Shown here: positions 1-9,037 of the stretch, piece by piece
Layout of the letters: each line of letters opens with the position of its first letter
Numbering within the stretch: position 1 is the stretch's first letter
From: Micromonospora violae
GTDB lineage: Bacteria > Actinomycetota > Actinomycetes > Mycobacteriales > Micromonosporaceae
Direction: 5' to 3'
DNA length: 64,000 nt
Assembly (NCBI RefSeq): GCF_004217135.1
Contig: NZ_SHKK01000001.1
Coordinates: 7,068,001-7,132,000 of the forward strand
Made by a program: the position numbers and the translations under genes
Notes under the pieces: generated by a model
The model's database searches: none
What the model saw: only the letters and a program-made list of their open reading frames with translations
What the model was told of the DNA's origin: nothing

Positions 1-1010
1 TCGTGCAGACCGCCCATGACGCCAGCCGGCACGCCCGCGAGGTGGAACGCCCCGACCTGCTGCTCCTCGGCGCGCTCCTGCACGACATCGGCAAGGGCCT
101 CCCCGGTGACCACAGCACCGTCGGTGTGCCGGTCGCCCGGGCGGTGGCCACCAGGGTCGGTCTACCCGCCCCGGAGGTCGAGCTGATCGGCAGGATGGTC
201 CGGCTGCACCTGCTGCTGCCCGACGTGGCCACCCGTCGGGACCTGGCCGACCCGGTGACCATCGCCTCGGTGGCCGAGGCGGTCGGCGACACCGGCACCC
301 TTGACCTGCTGCACGCGTTGGTCCGCGCCGACGCGGCGGCGACCGGGCCGGCGGCCTGGTCCGACTGGAAGGGTCGACTCGTCGCCGAGCTGGTCGCCCG
401 GGTGCGTACCGCCCTGGACACCGGTGTGCTCCCCGAGCCGCCCGCCCCGGACCCGGAGCTGCTGGCCGGGCCACTGCCGGTCGTCCACCTGACCGGCGAC
501 CGGGTGTCGGTCGCCGCCGCCGACCGGCGTGGTCTGCTCGCCACGGTGGCCGGCTGCCTGGCGCTGCACCGGCTGGAGGTGATCTCCGCGGACGCCTCCG
601 CCGTCGACGGCCGCGCCCTGGTCGAGTGCCGGGTGCAGCCCCGTTACGGGCTCCCACCGGATCCGGTCCCCCTCCGCGCCGACCTGCGCCGGGCGGTGGC
701 CGGCGACGTGTCGGTCACCCAACGGCTGCGCGGTCGTGCGCTCGCCAGCCGTGGTGGCGGCGCGGCTCCCCGGGTGGTCTGGCACCGCGAGGCGGCCACC
801 GACGCCGTACTCCTGGAACTGCGCGCCGCCGACGCGGCCGGGTTGCTCTACCGGGTCGCCTGCGCGCTCGACGAGGCCGGCGCGCTGGTCCGCGCGGCCC
901 GCATCTCCACCCTCGGCGCCGACGTGGTCGATGCCTTCTACCTGGTTGGCGGGTGGCCGGACGACGACACTCGGGCCCGCCTGGAGGCCGCGGTCCTCGC
1001 CGCCGTGTGA
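1..1010 (+). CDS. glnD: [Protein-PII] uridylyltransferase GlnD, C-terminal part (partial)
   Basis: The reading frame is open at the left edge, so the start and the nucleotidyltransferase domain lie outside the window. What remains is the HD domain, with LLHDIGKG at about residues 26-33 of the visible part, followed by two ACT domains (DRRGLLATVAG near 170 and DAAGLLYRVA near 276). This is the usual GlnD order: NTase, HD, ACT, ACT. The enzyme uridylylates and deuridylylates PII in response to glutamine; in actinobacteria the related enzyme adenylylates PII. A position just before ffh fits the common actinobacterial order amtB-glnK-glnD-ffh. Stop TGA is at 1008-1010. Confidence 0.93.
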   Translation, partial: VQTAHDASRHAREVERPDLLLLGALLHDIGKGLPGDHSTVGVPVARAVATRVGLPAPEVELIGRMVRLHLLLPDVATRRDLADPVTIASVAEAVGDTGTLDLLHALVRADAAATGPAAWSDWKGRLVAELVARVRTALDTGVLPEPPAPDPELLAGPLPVVHLTGDRVSVAAADRRGLLATVAGCLALHRLEVISADASAVDGRALVECRVQPRYGLPPDPVPLRADLRRAVAGDVSVTQRLRGRALASRGGGAAPRVVWHREAATDAVLLELRAADAAGLLYRVACALDEAGALVRAARISTLGADVVDAFYLVGGWPDDDTRARLEAAVLAAV

Positions 1011-1399
1011 CCCACGACGGCACCGTCCGCGTCGCTGCCGGCCGCGGCGCGTTGACGCGGCCGAGCGCTGATCGGCCGTTGGCCGTCGTGCCAGCCCGGT
1101 CACTCCCACGAGCGTGATGCCTCACAGTCATCAGGCTCGTCAGGATGTCTGCCGGCAGCGCGGCGCGATCGGCAGTTCTGTCCCGGTGGCGGGCACGTCC
1201 GGGGGCGTACCCGCGATACCGCTCGTTGCCGGACGAGTGCGTCTTCGACGCGCTGCGGCACGGTGCGAGCCGCGCGGACCCACGTCAGCCGGGCCGGCCG
1301 ACAGCGGCCCTGCCGCCGGGCGGCTACCCTAGCGGTGGCCGGACTCCGCAGTGCCGGCCGCGTTGTGCCCGCCGGAACACTGACAAACGGGATGTTCGC
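1011..1399. other. Intergenic region glnD-ffh with terminator-like stem and possible ffh -10
   Basis: No gene is convincing in these 389 bases. A 7-bp perfect stem, GGCCGCG at 1040-1046 with CGCGGCC at 1056-1062, could end glnD transcription; there is no T-run. TACCCT at 1325-1330 fits the actinobacterial -10 pattern TAnnnT and lies about 70 bases before the ffh start, but I see no good -35. A frame is open upstream of ffh across this region, yet the Ffh N-domain begins only at 1400. Confidence 0.4.
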
Positions 1400-2953
1400 G
1401 TGTTTGACACCTTGAGTGACCGCCTGTCCGGGATCTTCACCAAGCTCCGCGGCAAGGGGCGGCTCACCGACGCCGACATCGACGCCACCGCGCGTGAGAT
1501 CCGCCTCGCGCTGCTGGAGGCGGACGTCGCGCTGCCGGTGGTCAAGGGCTTCATCGCGGCCGTCAAGGAGCGCGCCCGCAGCGCCGAGGTCTCCCAGGCC
1601 CTGAACCCGGCCCAGCAGATCATCAAGATCGTCAACGAAGAGCTGATCAACGTGCTCGGCGGCGAGGGGCGACGGCTCCAGTTCGCCAAGCAGCCACCCA
1701 CGGTGATCATGCTGGCCGGCCTCCAGGGTTCCGGTAAGACCACCCTCGCCGGCAAGCTGGCCCGCTGGCTCAAGGGCCAGGGTCACCAGCCGCTGCTCGT
1801 CGCCGCCGACCTCCAGCGCCCCAACGCCGTCGGGCAGCTCCAGGTGCTCGGTGGTCGGGCCGGCGTCGAGGTGTACGCCCCGGAGCCCGGCAACGGCACC
1901 GGTGACCCGGTGCAGGTGGCCCGCGCCTCGATCGAGCACGCCAAGCGCGCCGCCCGCGACATCGTCATCGTCGACACCGCCGGCCGCCTCGGCATCGACG
2001 CCGAGATGATGCAGCAGGCCGCCGACATCCGCGACGCCGTCTCGCCGGACGAGGTCATCTTCGTCATCGACGCGATGGTCGGTCAGGACGCCGTGCGCAC
2101 CGCCGAGGCGTTCCGCGACGGCGTCGGCATCACCGGCGTTGTCCTCTCCAAGCTTGACGGTGACGCCCGTGGTGGTGCCGCGCTGTCGGTCCGCGAGGTC
2201 ACCGGGCAGCCGATCCTCTTCGCCTCCACCGGTGAGAAGCTGGAGGACTTCGACGTCTTCCACCCCGACCGGATGGCCAGCCGGATCCTCGGCATGGGCG
2301 ACGTCCTCACTCTGATCGAGCAGGCCGAGCAGGCCTTCGACTCCGATCAGAAGGAGAAGATGACCGCCAAGCTGATGGGCGGTGAGCAGTTCACCCTGGA
2401 CGACTTCCTCGACCAGCTCATCGCGGTCCGGCGGATGGGCCCGATCGCCAACGTGCTGGCCATGATGCCCGGCATGGGGCAGATGAAGGACCAGCTCGCC
2501 GAGCTGGACGACAGCCACTTCGACCGGGTCACCGCGATCATCCGGTCGATGACCCCGGGCGAACGGACCAACCCGAAGATCATCAACGGCTCCCGCCGGG
2601 CGCGCATCGCCAACGGCTCCGGGGTCACCGTGATGGACGTCAACCAACTGCTCAACCGCTTCGCCGACGCGCAGAAGATGATGAAGCAGATGGGCGGCAT
2701 GATGGGCCTGCCCGGCGGCGGTCGGCGCAAGGCCACCAAGAGCCCGAAGAACAAGCGCAAGGGCACCAAGGGCGGCGGTCGTCCGCGTACCGGCGCCGGG
2801 ATCCCGGGCGGGTTCCCGGGTGGCATGCCGCAGCTCCCGCCGGGGATGGACCCGAACGATCTCGCTGCCGGCCAGGGCCTGCCGCCCGGCTTCAAGCTGC
2901 CGAAAATCGACTTCAACAAGCTCGGCAAGGGTGGCGACAAGGGCCCGCGCTGA
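1400..2953 (+). CDS. ffh: Signal recognition particle protein Ffh
   Basis: GTPase of the signal recognition particle, which delivers nascent membrane and secretory proteins to FtsY. I chose GTG 1400 (517 residues, starting VFDTLSDRLSGIF) because the family N-domain begins there; the frame is open further upstream without homology. The G domain has G1 GLQGSGKTT near residue 110, DTAGRLGID near 195 and SKLDGDARGG near 250. The M domain is methionine-rich (MMKQMGGMMG near 430). A basic linker follows, then a Gly/Pro/Met-rich tail of about 70 residues, longer than in E. coli Ffh. Confidence 0.96.
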   Translation: MFDTLSDRLSGIFTKLRGKGRLTDADIDATAREIRLALLEADVALPVVKGFIAAVKERARSAEVSQALNPAQQIIKIVNEELINVLGGEGRRLQFAKQPPTVIMLAGLQGSGKTTLAGKLARWLKGQGHQPLLVAADLQRPNAVGQLQVLGGRAGVEVYAPEPGNGTGDPVQVARASIEHAKRAARDIVIVDTAGRLGIDAEMMQQAADIRDAVSPDEVIFVIDAMVGQDAVRTAEAFRDGVGITGVVLSKLDGDARGGAALSVREVTGQPILFASTGEKLEDFDVFHPDRMASRILGMGDVLTLIEQAEQAFDSDQKEKMTAKLMGGEQFTLDDFLDQLIAVRRMGPIANVLAMMPGMGQMKDQLAELDDSHFDRVTAIIRSMTPGERTNPKIINGSRRARIANGSGVTVMDVNQLLNRFADAQKMMKQMGGMMGLPGGGRRKATKSPKNKRKGTKGGGRPRTGAGIPGGFPGGMPQLPPGMDPNDLAAGQGLPPGFKLPKIDFNKLGKGGDKGPR

Positions 2954-3021
2954 CGCATGTTGGTGACGGCGGGCGACTGATCCAGCGCTTAGGGTGATGT
3001 CGCCCCCTCGGAGGAGATGAC

Positions 3022-3600
3022 ATGACCGCAGCGCCGACCCTGCCCGAACGGCACGAGTGGACGGTCGACGACCTCGGTGACTTGCCGAAGAACCTTCCGT
3101 ACGAACTGATCAACGGAAGGTTGATCGTGCCGTCGCCCACTGCCGTGCATCAAGAGTTCTGCGTCGAGCTGTTGCTCACGCTCCGTGTCAACTGCCCGAC
3201 GGAATATCTGGTCAGCATCGACCTGCCGATGCGGGTGGACCGGCGCAACGAGCCACGCCCCGACGTGGTGGTCATCCGCCGTACGCACGCCAATCGGTCG
3301 CCCGTCCCGGTCGAGGACGCCCTGCTCGCCGTTGAGGTCGTCTCGCCGACCTCCACCTTCCGCGACATGTACGACAAGGCGAAGGTCTACGCGCACGCCG
3401 GCGTGCAGTCCTACTGGGTGGTGGACCCGTTGCAGGAGCGCGTCACGCTCACCGAGTACGCCCTCGGTGTCAACCGCGAGTACGAGCAGGTCGCCCACAC
3501 CGAGGATCTGTTCGTCACCGAGCGCCCGTGGAAGGTCTCGGTGGACCTGCCGGCGCTGACCTCCCGGAAGAACGACCTGCTCGCCCCCGACGGGGAGTGA
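3022..3600 (+). CDS. Uma2 family (DUF820) endonuclease-fold protein
   Basis: 192 residues with the Uma2 hallmarks in order: PYELINGRLIVPSP near 28, RPDVVVI near 80, LLAVEVVSPTS near 101 and QSYWVVDP near 133. These supply the Asp, Glu and Lys of a PD-(D/E)XK-like fold (D in PDVVV, E in VEVVS, K in DKAKVY). Uma2 proteins are abundant in cyanobacteria and actinobacteria; their substrates are mostly unknown. A strong GGAGGAGA ribosome site precedes ATG 3022. It lies alone between ffh and an amidohydrolase and may share a transcript with the latter, 18 bases on. A second, divergent Uma2 protein is at 50901. Confidence 0.85.
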   Translation: MTAAPTLPERHEWTVDDLGDLPKNLPYELINGRLIVPSPTAVHQEFCVELLLTLRVNCPTEYLVSIDLPMRVDRRNEPRPDVVVIRRTHANRSPVPVEDALLAVEVVSPTSTFRDMYDKAKVYAHAGVQSYWVVDPLQERVTLTEYALGVNREYEQVAHTEDLFVTERPWKVSVDLPALTSRKNDLLAPDGE

Positions 3601-3618
3601 TCGGGTAGGACTGTGCGC

Positions 3619-4698
3619 ATGGCTCTTCATGTGCGCGGCGTGCTGCTCCCCGACGACGAGGTCCGGGATCTCTGGCTGGTCGGCGACCGGGTGACCTTCA
3701 CCCCGGTGCCCGGCGCGGACACCGTCGTCGACGGCGGCTTCGTGCTGCCGGGGCTGGTCGACGCGCACTGCCACATCGGCATCGCCCGCGGTGGCGCCCC
3801 GATCACCTCGCTCGACCAGGCCCGCGAGCTGGCCCGTACCGACCGGGACGCCGGGGTGCTGGCGATCCGCGACGCCGGCTCGCCGTACCCGTACCCCGAA
3901 CTGGACGACGAGCCGGGCCTGCCGCGACTGGCCCGCGCGGGCCAGCATGTCGCCCCGCCGAAGCGCTACCTGCGCGACATCGGCGTGGAGGTCGACGCGA
4001 CCGAGGTGGCCGCGACGGTGGCCGCGCAGGCACGGGCCGGCAACGGCTGGGTCAAGCTGGTCGGCGACTGGATCGACCGGGGCGTGGGTGACCTGGCGCC
4101 GACCTGGGACGCGGACACCCTCACCGCCGCCGTCCGGGCCGCGCACGACGCCGGGGTACGCGCCGCGGTGCACACCTTCTCCGAATCAGCCGTCGAGATC
4201 ATGGTGCGGACCGGCGTCGACTCGGTGGAGCACGGCACCGGGCTCAGCCTCGACCTGATCGACGAGATGGCCCGCCAGGGCACCGCGCTGGTCCCCACAA
4301 TGATCAACATTGCCACCTTCGGGGGCATCGCCGAGCAGGCACGGGGCAAGTTCCCGGGGTACGCCGAGCACATGCTGGCGCTGCGCGACGGCTTCCCCGA
4401 GGTGGTGCGTGCCGCGCACGAGGCGGGGGTGCCGATCTACGTGGGCACCGACGCCGGCGGTGGCATCGACCACGGACTGGCCGCCGAGGAGATGCTGCTG
4501 CTGCACGACCGGGCCGGCATGGCACCCGTCGACGTGCTCGCCGCCGCTTCCTGGGGCGCCCGGGAATGGCTCGGCTTCCCCGGCCTGGTCGAGGGCGGCC
4601 TCGCCGACCTGACCGTCTACCCCGAAGATCCTCGCGGCGACCTGCGCGTCGTGCGCGCCCCGTCCCGCACGATCCTGCGCGGTCGCGTCATCCGCTGA
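3619..4698 (+). CDS. Amidohydrolase family protein (imidazolonepropionase-like)
   Basis: Metal-dependent hydrolase of 359 residues. Visible ligands are the HxH of DAHCHIG near residue 54, a lysine in GWVKLVGDW near 144 that could be carbamylated, histidines in VHTF and VEHGTG, and Asp of GTDAGGG near 280. N- and C-terminal strands (start to 45, and GLADLTVYPED to the end) form the small beta-sandwich typical of the family. ATG 3619 is preferred over GTG 3613 because GTAGGA at 3605-3610 is correctly spaced. Substrate cannot be told from sequence; the closest families hydrolyse cyclic amides or act as prolidase-type enzymes. Confidence 0.85.
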   Translation: MALHVRGVLLPDDEVRDLWLVGDRVTFTPVPGADTVVDGGFVLPGLVDAHCHIGIARGGAPITSLDQARELARTDRDAGVLAIRDAGSPYPYPELDDEPGLPRLARAGQHVAPPKRYLRDIGVEVDATEVAATVAAQARAGNGWVKLVGDWIDRGVGDLAPTWDADTLTAAVRAAHDAGVRAAVHTFSESAVEIMVRTGVDSVEHGTGLSLDLIDEMARQGTALVPTMINIATFGGIAEQARGKFPGYAEHMLALRDGFPEVVRAAHEAGVPIYVGTDAGGGIDHGLAAEEMLLLHDRAGMAPVDVLAAASWGAREWLGFPGLVEGGLADLTVYPEDPRGDLRVVRAPSRTILRGRVIR

Positions 4699-4729
4699 CC
4701 CCACCAGCGCCGCGCGTGCGGGTCAGCGG
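4692..4729. terminator. Bidirectional hairpin spanning both convergent stop codons
   Basis: CCGCTGACCC at 4692-4701 pairs perfectly with GGGTCAGCGG at 4720-4729 (10 bp, 18-base loop). The TGA of the amidohydrolase (4696-4698) and the TGA of the TetR gene (minus strand, 4723-4725) both lie inside the stem. No T-run is present. Confidence 0.6.
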
Positions 4730-5325
4730 GCTGGCCGGGCGGCGGCGCTGAACAGGTGGACGGCGAGGTCGGCGAGGGCCGTCGCGGTCTGCTCGATCGG
4801 CTCGCGGGGGAGCACGATGTGGCTGACCACCAGGCGGACGACGGTGTCGGCGGCGAACGCCAGCGCGCCCTGATCCGCCCCGGGCAGGTGGTCGCCGGCC
4901 CAGTCGATCAGCGCGCCGGACGCCTCGGCGAGCACCACCTCGGCCCGGGTGGTGAGGTACGGCAGCAGCTCGTCCGACCCACCTCGGGCGCTGGTCAGGA
5001 TCGCCTTGACCAGCGGGTTCTCCGCCGCCGCGGTGAGGGTGTGCGCGATGGCGGCGTACGCGCCGGCCCGTACGTCCGAGCCGTGCGCGAGCAGCGCGTC
5101 GCGGACGTCGCCGACGAACCGGTCCACCTCGGCACGGGCGAGCGCCTCGGCGAGGCCCGCCTTGCTGCCGAACTCGTTGTAGACGGTCTGCCGGCTCACC
5201 CCGGCGGTGGTCGCCACTCCGCCCATCCGGACCGCGTCCCACCCGACGGCGATGGTCCGTGCCCGGGCGGCGTTGACGATCGTGTCCCGCAGCCGCTGGC
5301 GCGGGGAAGCCGTCGAGGTAACCAT
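4723..5325 (-). CDS. TetR/AcrR family transcriptional regulator
   Basis: 200 residues. The N-terminal helix-turn-helix is clear: VATTAGVSRQTVYNEFGSKA at about 36-55, with the usual TVY..F.SK core. The remainder is the all-helical ligand and dimer domain, with no recognisable ligand signature. ATG 5325 is the first plausible start. It is divergent from proS (150-bp gap) and convergent with the amidohydrolase. Regulators of this type often control a neighbour, so proS or the amidohydrolase are possible targets, but no palindromic operator stands out in the gap. Confidence 0.88.
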   Translation of the reverse strand: MVTSTASPRQRLRDTIVNAARARTIAVGWDAVRMGGVATTAGVSRQTVYNEFGSKAGLAEALARAEVDRFVGDVRDALLAHGSDVRAGAYAAIAHTLTAAAENPLVKAILTSARGGSDELLPYLTTRAEVVLAEASGALIDWAGDHLPGADQGALAFAADTVVRLVVSHIVLPREPIEQTATALADLAVHLFSAAARPAR

Positions 5326-5461
5326 GGTGGTCGAATTCTACGGGCGCGCGGTCGACCCGCCCAGCGTCGTCGGGGCCCGTCCGCGCACGGCGCGCGGTCA
5401 GCGCGGAGCGGCGCGCCGTGCTGAGGCGACTCCCGGACGCGGTCTCCGCCCGCGTGCCGCA

Positions 5462-5467
5462 TAGGAT
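5462..5467 (+). promoter_or_regulatory. Candidate -10 (TAGGAT) for a near-leaderless proS transcript
   Basis: TAGGAT fits the actinobacterial -10 pattern TAnnnT and ends 8 bases before ATG 5476. If used, transcription would start at or next to the start codon. There is no good Shine-Dalgarno before the ATG, which agrees with a leaderless mRNA. The -35 region is not recognisable. Confidence 0.4.
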
Positions 5468-5475
5468 GTGCGGTC

Positions 5476-6882
5476 ATGGCACGCGTGCTCACTCCCCGTG
5501 CGGAGGATTTCCCCCGCTGGTACCAGGACCTGATCGCCAAGGCGAAGCTGGCCGACAACGGCCCGGTTCGCGGCACCATGGTCATCCGACCGGCCGGCTA
5601 CGCCATCTGGGAGCGTATGCAGGCTGAGATGGACGCTCGGATCAAGGCGGCGGGTGCGGAGAACGCGTACTTCCCGCTGTTCATCCCCGAGAGCTACCTC
5701 AAGCGCGAGGCGGAGCACGTCGAGGGCTTCTCGCCGGAGCTGGCGGTCGTCACCCATGGTGGCGGCAAGCCCCTGGCCGAGCCGGTGGTGGTGCGCCCGA
5801 CCAGCGAGACGGTCATCGGCGAGTTCATGGCCAAGTGGATCGACTCGTACCGGGACCTGCCGCTGCTGCTCAACCAGTGGGCGAACGTGGTCCGGTGGGA
5901 GCTGCGGCCGCGCATCTTCCTGCGTACCAGCGAGTTCCTCTGGCAGGAGGGGCACACCGCGCACGCCACCCGGGAGGACGCCCGGGCGTACGCGCGGCGG
6001 ATCCTGCACGAGGCGTACGAGGACCTGATGGTCAACGTGATCGGCATTCCGGTGGTGGTCGGCCTGAAGACGGCGCGTGAGCGTTTCGCCGGTGCGACGG
6101 CCACCTACACCTGCGAAGGCATGATGGGTGACGGCAAGGCGTTGCAGCTGGGCACCAGCCACGAGCTGGGCCAGAACTTCGCCAAGGCGTTCGACATCAG
6201 CTACTCCGCCAAGGAGGGCGGCCGGGAGTACGCCTGGACCACCTCCTGGGGCACGTCGACCCGGATGCTCGGTGGCCTGATCATGGCGCACGGCGACGAC
6301 AACGGCCTGCGCGTGCCGCCGAAGTTGGCCCCGATCCAGGCGTACGTCATGATCGTCAAGGACGGCGAGGGCGTCGCGGAGGCGGCGGCCAAGCTGCGCG
6401 ACGGCCTGCGGGACGCCGGTGTCCGGGTCGCGCTCGACGACCGCACCGACACCGCGTTCGGCCGTCGGGCCGTCGACGCCGAGCTGCGCGGTTATCCGGT
6501 ACGCGTCGAGGTCGGCCCCCGGGATCTGGCCGCCGGTAACGCGGTGGTGGTGCGTCGTACCGACGGCTCGAAGACGCCGACGCCGGTGGCCGACGTGGTC
6601 GCCGCGGTGCTGGCCGCCCTGGAGACCGACCAGCAGGTGCTGCACGACCAGGCGCTGGCCAACCGCGAGGCCCGCACGGTGGAGGTCTCCACCCTGGCCG
6701 AGGCGATCGAGGCCGCCGCGAACGGCTGGGCGCGGCTGCCGTGGTCGGCGGTCGGCGTGGCCGGCGAGGCCGAGGCGAACGGTCAGGGCGTCACCGTGCG
6801 CTGCCTGCTGCGCGCCGACGGTTCGGTACCGGACTCCGAGGACGAGCCCGATCTGATCGCCATCCTCGCCCGCGCCTACTGA
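5476..6882 (+). CDS. proS: Prolyl-tRNA synthetase, archaeal/eukaryal type (ProRS type 3)
   Basis: Charges tRNA-Pro with proline. At 468 residues, without the roughly 180-residue editing insertion of the bacterial enzyme, this is the short archaeal/eukaryal-type form found in many actinobacteria. Class II motif 2 is RWELRPRIFLRTSEFLWQEG near 141-160; TSETVIGEFM near 113 and TSWGTSTRMLGGL near 256 complete the active site. The anticodon-binding domain follows (about 285-390). The type-specific C-terminal domain ends in Ala-Tyr, as this group does. The DUF402 gene starts 1 base after the stop. Confidence 0.95.
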   Translation: MARVLTPRAEDFPRWYQDLIAKAKLADNGPVRGTMVIRPAGYAIWERMQAEMDARIKAAGAENAYFPLFIPESYLKREAEHVEGFSPELAVVTHGGGKPLAEPVVVRPTSETVIGEFMAKWIDSYRDLPLLLNQWANVVRWELRPRIFLRTSEFLWQEGHTAHATREDARAYARRILHEAYEDLMVNVIGIPVVVGLKTARERFAGATATYTCEGMMGDGKALQLGTSHELGQNFAKAFDISYSAKEGGREYAWTTSWGTSTRMLGGLIMAHGDDNGLRVPPKLAPIQAYVMIVKDGEGVAEAAAKLRDGLRDAGVRVALDDRTDTAFGRRAVDAELRGYPVRVEVGPRDLAAGNAVVVRRTDGSKTPTPVADVVAAVLAALETDQQVLHDQALANREARTVEVSTLAEAIEAAANGWARLPWSAVGVAGEAEANGQGVTVRCLLRADGSVPDSEDEPDLIAILARAY

Positions 6883-6883
6883 G

Positions 6884-7540
6884 GTGCTCGTCGACCGGTT
6901 CCAGCCGGGCCGGCTGATCATGCACCGGAACGTGCGGCACGGCCGGATCGGGTGGGTCCGGCCGGCCCGCGTGGTCAGCGACGACGATCGAGGGTTGCTG
7001 CTCTGGGTCGCCCGGGACTCGCCGGTGGCCCACGAGGTGACCGAGGCCGGGCTGAACATGCGGGCGGTGCCGTTCGCCGAGTGGGTCTCGTCGACCTACC
7101 GGCTGGCGCACGGGCGCTGGAACGGCCCGCCGCTGCTGAAGTTCCTGCCCACGGGGGCGGCGCACTCCGTCTGGTGGTTCTCCGACGCCGAGGGACGGTT
7201 CGCCAACTGGTACGTCAACCTGGAGGAGCCGGGTGTCCGCTGGGACGACGGCCCGGTGGCCGGTGTCGACGTGGTGGACCAGGATCTCGACGTGGTGGTG
7301 TGGCCGGACCGCAGCTGGGAGTGGAAGGACGAGGACGAGTTCGTCGAGCGGCTCGCCTTCGGTGCGGACTACTGGGTGACCGACGAGAAGGCGGTGCGCG
7401 CCGAGGGGGAGCGGGTGATCGCGCTCGTCGAGGCCGGCGAGTTCCCGTTCGACGGCACCTGGTGTGACTTCGCACCCCCGGCAGAGTGGGGCGTACCGGA
7501 CAAACTCCCGCCGGGATGGGATCGTCCGCCGGCGCGCTGA
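6884..7540 (+). CDS. DUF402 domain-containing protein (FomD-like)
   Basis: 218 residues, GTG start one base after the proS stop, so probably translationally coupled. The central block (WYVNLEEPGVRW near 110, DVVDQDLDVVVWPD near 128, WEWKDEDEFVERL near 145) is the DUF402 core, with conserved acidic and aromatic residues that bind a divalent metal in characterised members. Members include FomD, a hydrolase of nucleotidyl phosphonates, and nucleoside diphosphatases. A phosphohydrolase activity is likely by family; the substrate is unknown. TGACCGG at the stop (7538-7544) pairs with CCGGTCA at 7550-7556, a weak terminator-like stem. Confidence 0.8.
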   Translation: MLVDRFQPGRLIMHRNVRHGRIGWVRPARVVSDDDRGLLLWVARDSPVAHEVTEAGLNMRAVPFAEWVSSTYRLAHGRWNGPPLLKFLPTGAAHSVWWFSDAEGRFANWYVNLEEPGVRWDDGPVAGVDVVDQDLDVVVWPDRSWEWKDEDEFVERLAFGADYWVTDEKAVRAEGERVIALVEAGEFPFDGTWCDFAPPAEWGVPDKLPPGWDRPPAR

Positions 7541-7769
7541 CCGGTGTTCCCGGTCACCGGGGACGCGCTGTCCGGGTCCGATGCGGGAGATCGGCATCGG
7601 ATCTGGCAGAATAGGTCGCTGGTATCCGGCGCGCGTCCGGCGCCCTCTAACCCGGGCGCGTCGCCAGTCCACCGAGCAGTCTCCGGCCCAACCCCACTGT
7701 GCCGGTCGGCGCTCACCCATGCACACCGCCCGTTTGGGCCGGTGAGATCGCAACAGGAGCGAAACAACT

Positions 7770-8237
7770 GTGGCCGTAAAGATCCGGCTCCTGCGGATGG
7801 GCAAGATCCGCAACCCGCAGTACCGCATCGTCGTCGCCGACTCGCGCACCAAGCGTGACGGCCGGGCGATCGAGTTCGTCGGGGTGTACCAGCCGAAGGA
7901 GGACCCTTCGGTCATCGAGGTCAAGTCGGAGCGGGTCCAGTACTGGCTGTCCGTCGGCGCTCAGCCGAGCGAGGCGGTGCAGCGGCTGCTGGAGCTGACC
8001 GGTGACTGGCAGAAGTACAAGGGCCTGCCGGCCCCGCCGCCGCTCCTGGTCGCCCCCGAGCGGGCCGACCGCAAGGCGGCGTACGAGGCTGAGGCGAAGG
8101 CCGCCGCCGGGCTCGCCCCGGAGACCCCGGCCAAGCCGGCCAAGAAGGCCGCCAAGGCTGAGGCTCCGGCCGAGGCGCCGAAGACCGAGGCTCCGGCCGA
8201 GGCCCCGGCCGCTGCCGACGCCGGTGAGCAGGCCTGA
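7770..8237 (+). CDS. rpsP: 30S ribosomal protein S16
   Basis: The S16 core ([20 protein letters not shown] from residue 1, then [12 protein letters not shown] near 35 and [13 protein letters not shown] near 53) covers about 85 residues. A further 70-residue Ala/Lys/Pro/Glu-rich tail ([17 protein letters not shown]) makes 155 in total; such tails are usual in actinobacteria and probably disordered. GTG 7770 follows AGGAG at 7755-7759. It is the first gene of a tight set with khpA, rimM and trmD. The 229-base gap before it should hold the operon promoter, but no box is convincing. Confidence 0.97.
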   Translation: MAVKIRLLRMGKIRNPQYRIVVADSRTKRDGRAIEFVGVYQPKEDPSVIEVKSERVQYWLSVGAQPSEAVQRLLELTGDWQKYKGLPAPPPLLVAPERADRKAAYEAEAKAAAGLAPETPAKPAKKAAKAEAPAEAPKTEAPAEAPAAADAGEQA

Positions 8238-8238
8238 C

Positions 8239-8472
8239 ATGCCACTGCGCCCGGCGTTGGAGCACCTGGTCAAGGGCATCGTCGACCACCCGGATGACGT
8301 CCGGGTGCGGATGGTCGATTCCCGTCGGGGCAAGCGGCTCGAAGTCCGCGTGCACCCCGAGGACCTCGGCACGGTGATCGGGCGGTCCGGCCGGACCGCC
8401 AAGGCGCTGCGCCAGGTGATCGGCTCCATCGGCGGGCGCGGGGTTCGCGTCGACATCGTCGACTCGTACTGA
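8239..8472 (+). CDS. khpA: KH-domain RNA-binding protein (KhpA/UPF0109)
   Basis: 77 residues, almost entirely one KH domain. The GXXG loop that grips RNA is GRSG in LGTVIGRSGRTAKALRQVI near 44-62. The start ATG lies 1 base after the rpsP stop and the gene overlaps rimM by 1 base (TGATG). The rpsP-khpA-rimM-trmD order is conserved in many bacteria. Family members bind RNA, often with a Jag/EloR partner, and affect ribosome assembly or cell elongation. Confidence 0.93.
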   Translation: MPLRPALEHLVKGIVDHPDDVRVRMVDSRRGKRLEVRVHPEDLGTVIGRSGRTAKALRQVIGSIGGRGVRVDIVDSY

Positions 8473-9026
8473 TGCAGCTCGTCGTCGGCCGGATCGGCAA
8501 GCCGCACGGTGTCCGCGGTGAGGTCACCGTGGAGGTGCGGACCGACGAGCCCGAGGCACGGTTCGCCCCCGGTGCAGTGCTGCGCACTGAGCCGGGGGCG
8601 ACACCCCCTCCCTCCACGGCTGGGCCCGGGGTGCCGTTCCGGGTGCCGGCGGAGCTGACCATCGAGGAAGCCCGCTTCCACCAGGGTCGGATGCTTGTCG
8701 CGTTCGACGGCATCCTGGACCGCAACACCGCCGAGGCGCTGCGCGGGACGCTGCTCGTGGTGGACAGCGCCGACGTGGCCCCGCCGGACGACCCGGAGGA
8801 GTTCCACGACCACCAGCTGGTCGGGTTGGCCGTGGTGACCCCGGCCGGTGAACGCCTGGGCGAGGTCGCCCGCATCGACCACGCCCCCGCGTCCGACCTG
8901 CTGGTGCTGCGGCGGCCCGAGGGACGTACCGCGTTGATCCCGTTCGTCCGGGCGATCGTCCCGGAGGTCGACCTGGCCGGCGGACGTGTGATCGTCGACC
9001 CGCCAGCCGGCCTGCTCGACCTTTAG
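8472..9026 (+). CDS. rimM: Ribosome maturation factor RimM
   Basis: 184 residues. The N-terminal RimM barrel starts with [19 protein letters not shown], the diagnostic G.HG..GE pattern, and the C-terminal PRC-barrel-like domain has [11 protein letters not shown] near 115 and [14 protein letters not shown] near 155. RimM helps assemble the 30S head around S19. An insertion near 40-55 ([11 protein letters not shown]) lengthens a loop compared with E. coli. It overlaps khpA by one base and is followed by trmD after 11 bases. Confidence 0.95.
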   Translation: MQLVVGRIGKPHGVRGEVTVEVRTDEPEARFAPGAVLRTEPGATPPPSTAGPGVPFRVPAELTIEEARFHQGRMLVAFDGILDRNTAEALRGTLLVVDSADVAPPDDPEEFHDHQLVGLAVVTPAGERLGEVARIDHAPASDLLVLRRPEGRTALIPFVRAIVPEVDLAGGRVIVDPPAGLLDL

Positions 9027-9037
9027 GACCAGCCCGC

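Noticed and set aside
1145..1399. N-terminal extension of Ffh from an upstream start
   Set aside because: The upstream part is Arg/Pro-rich shadow sequence; the Ffh N-domain begins at GTG 1400.
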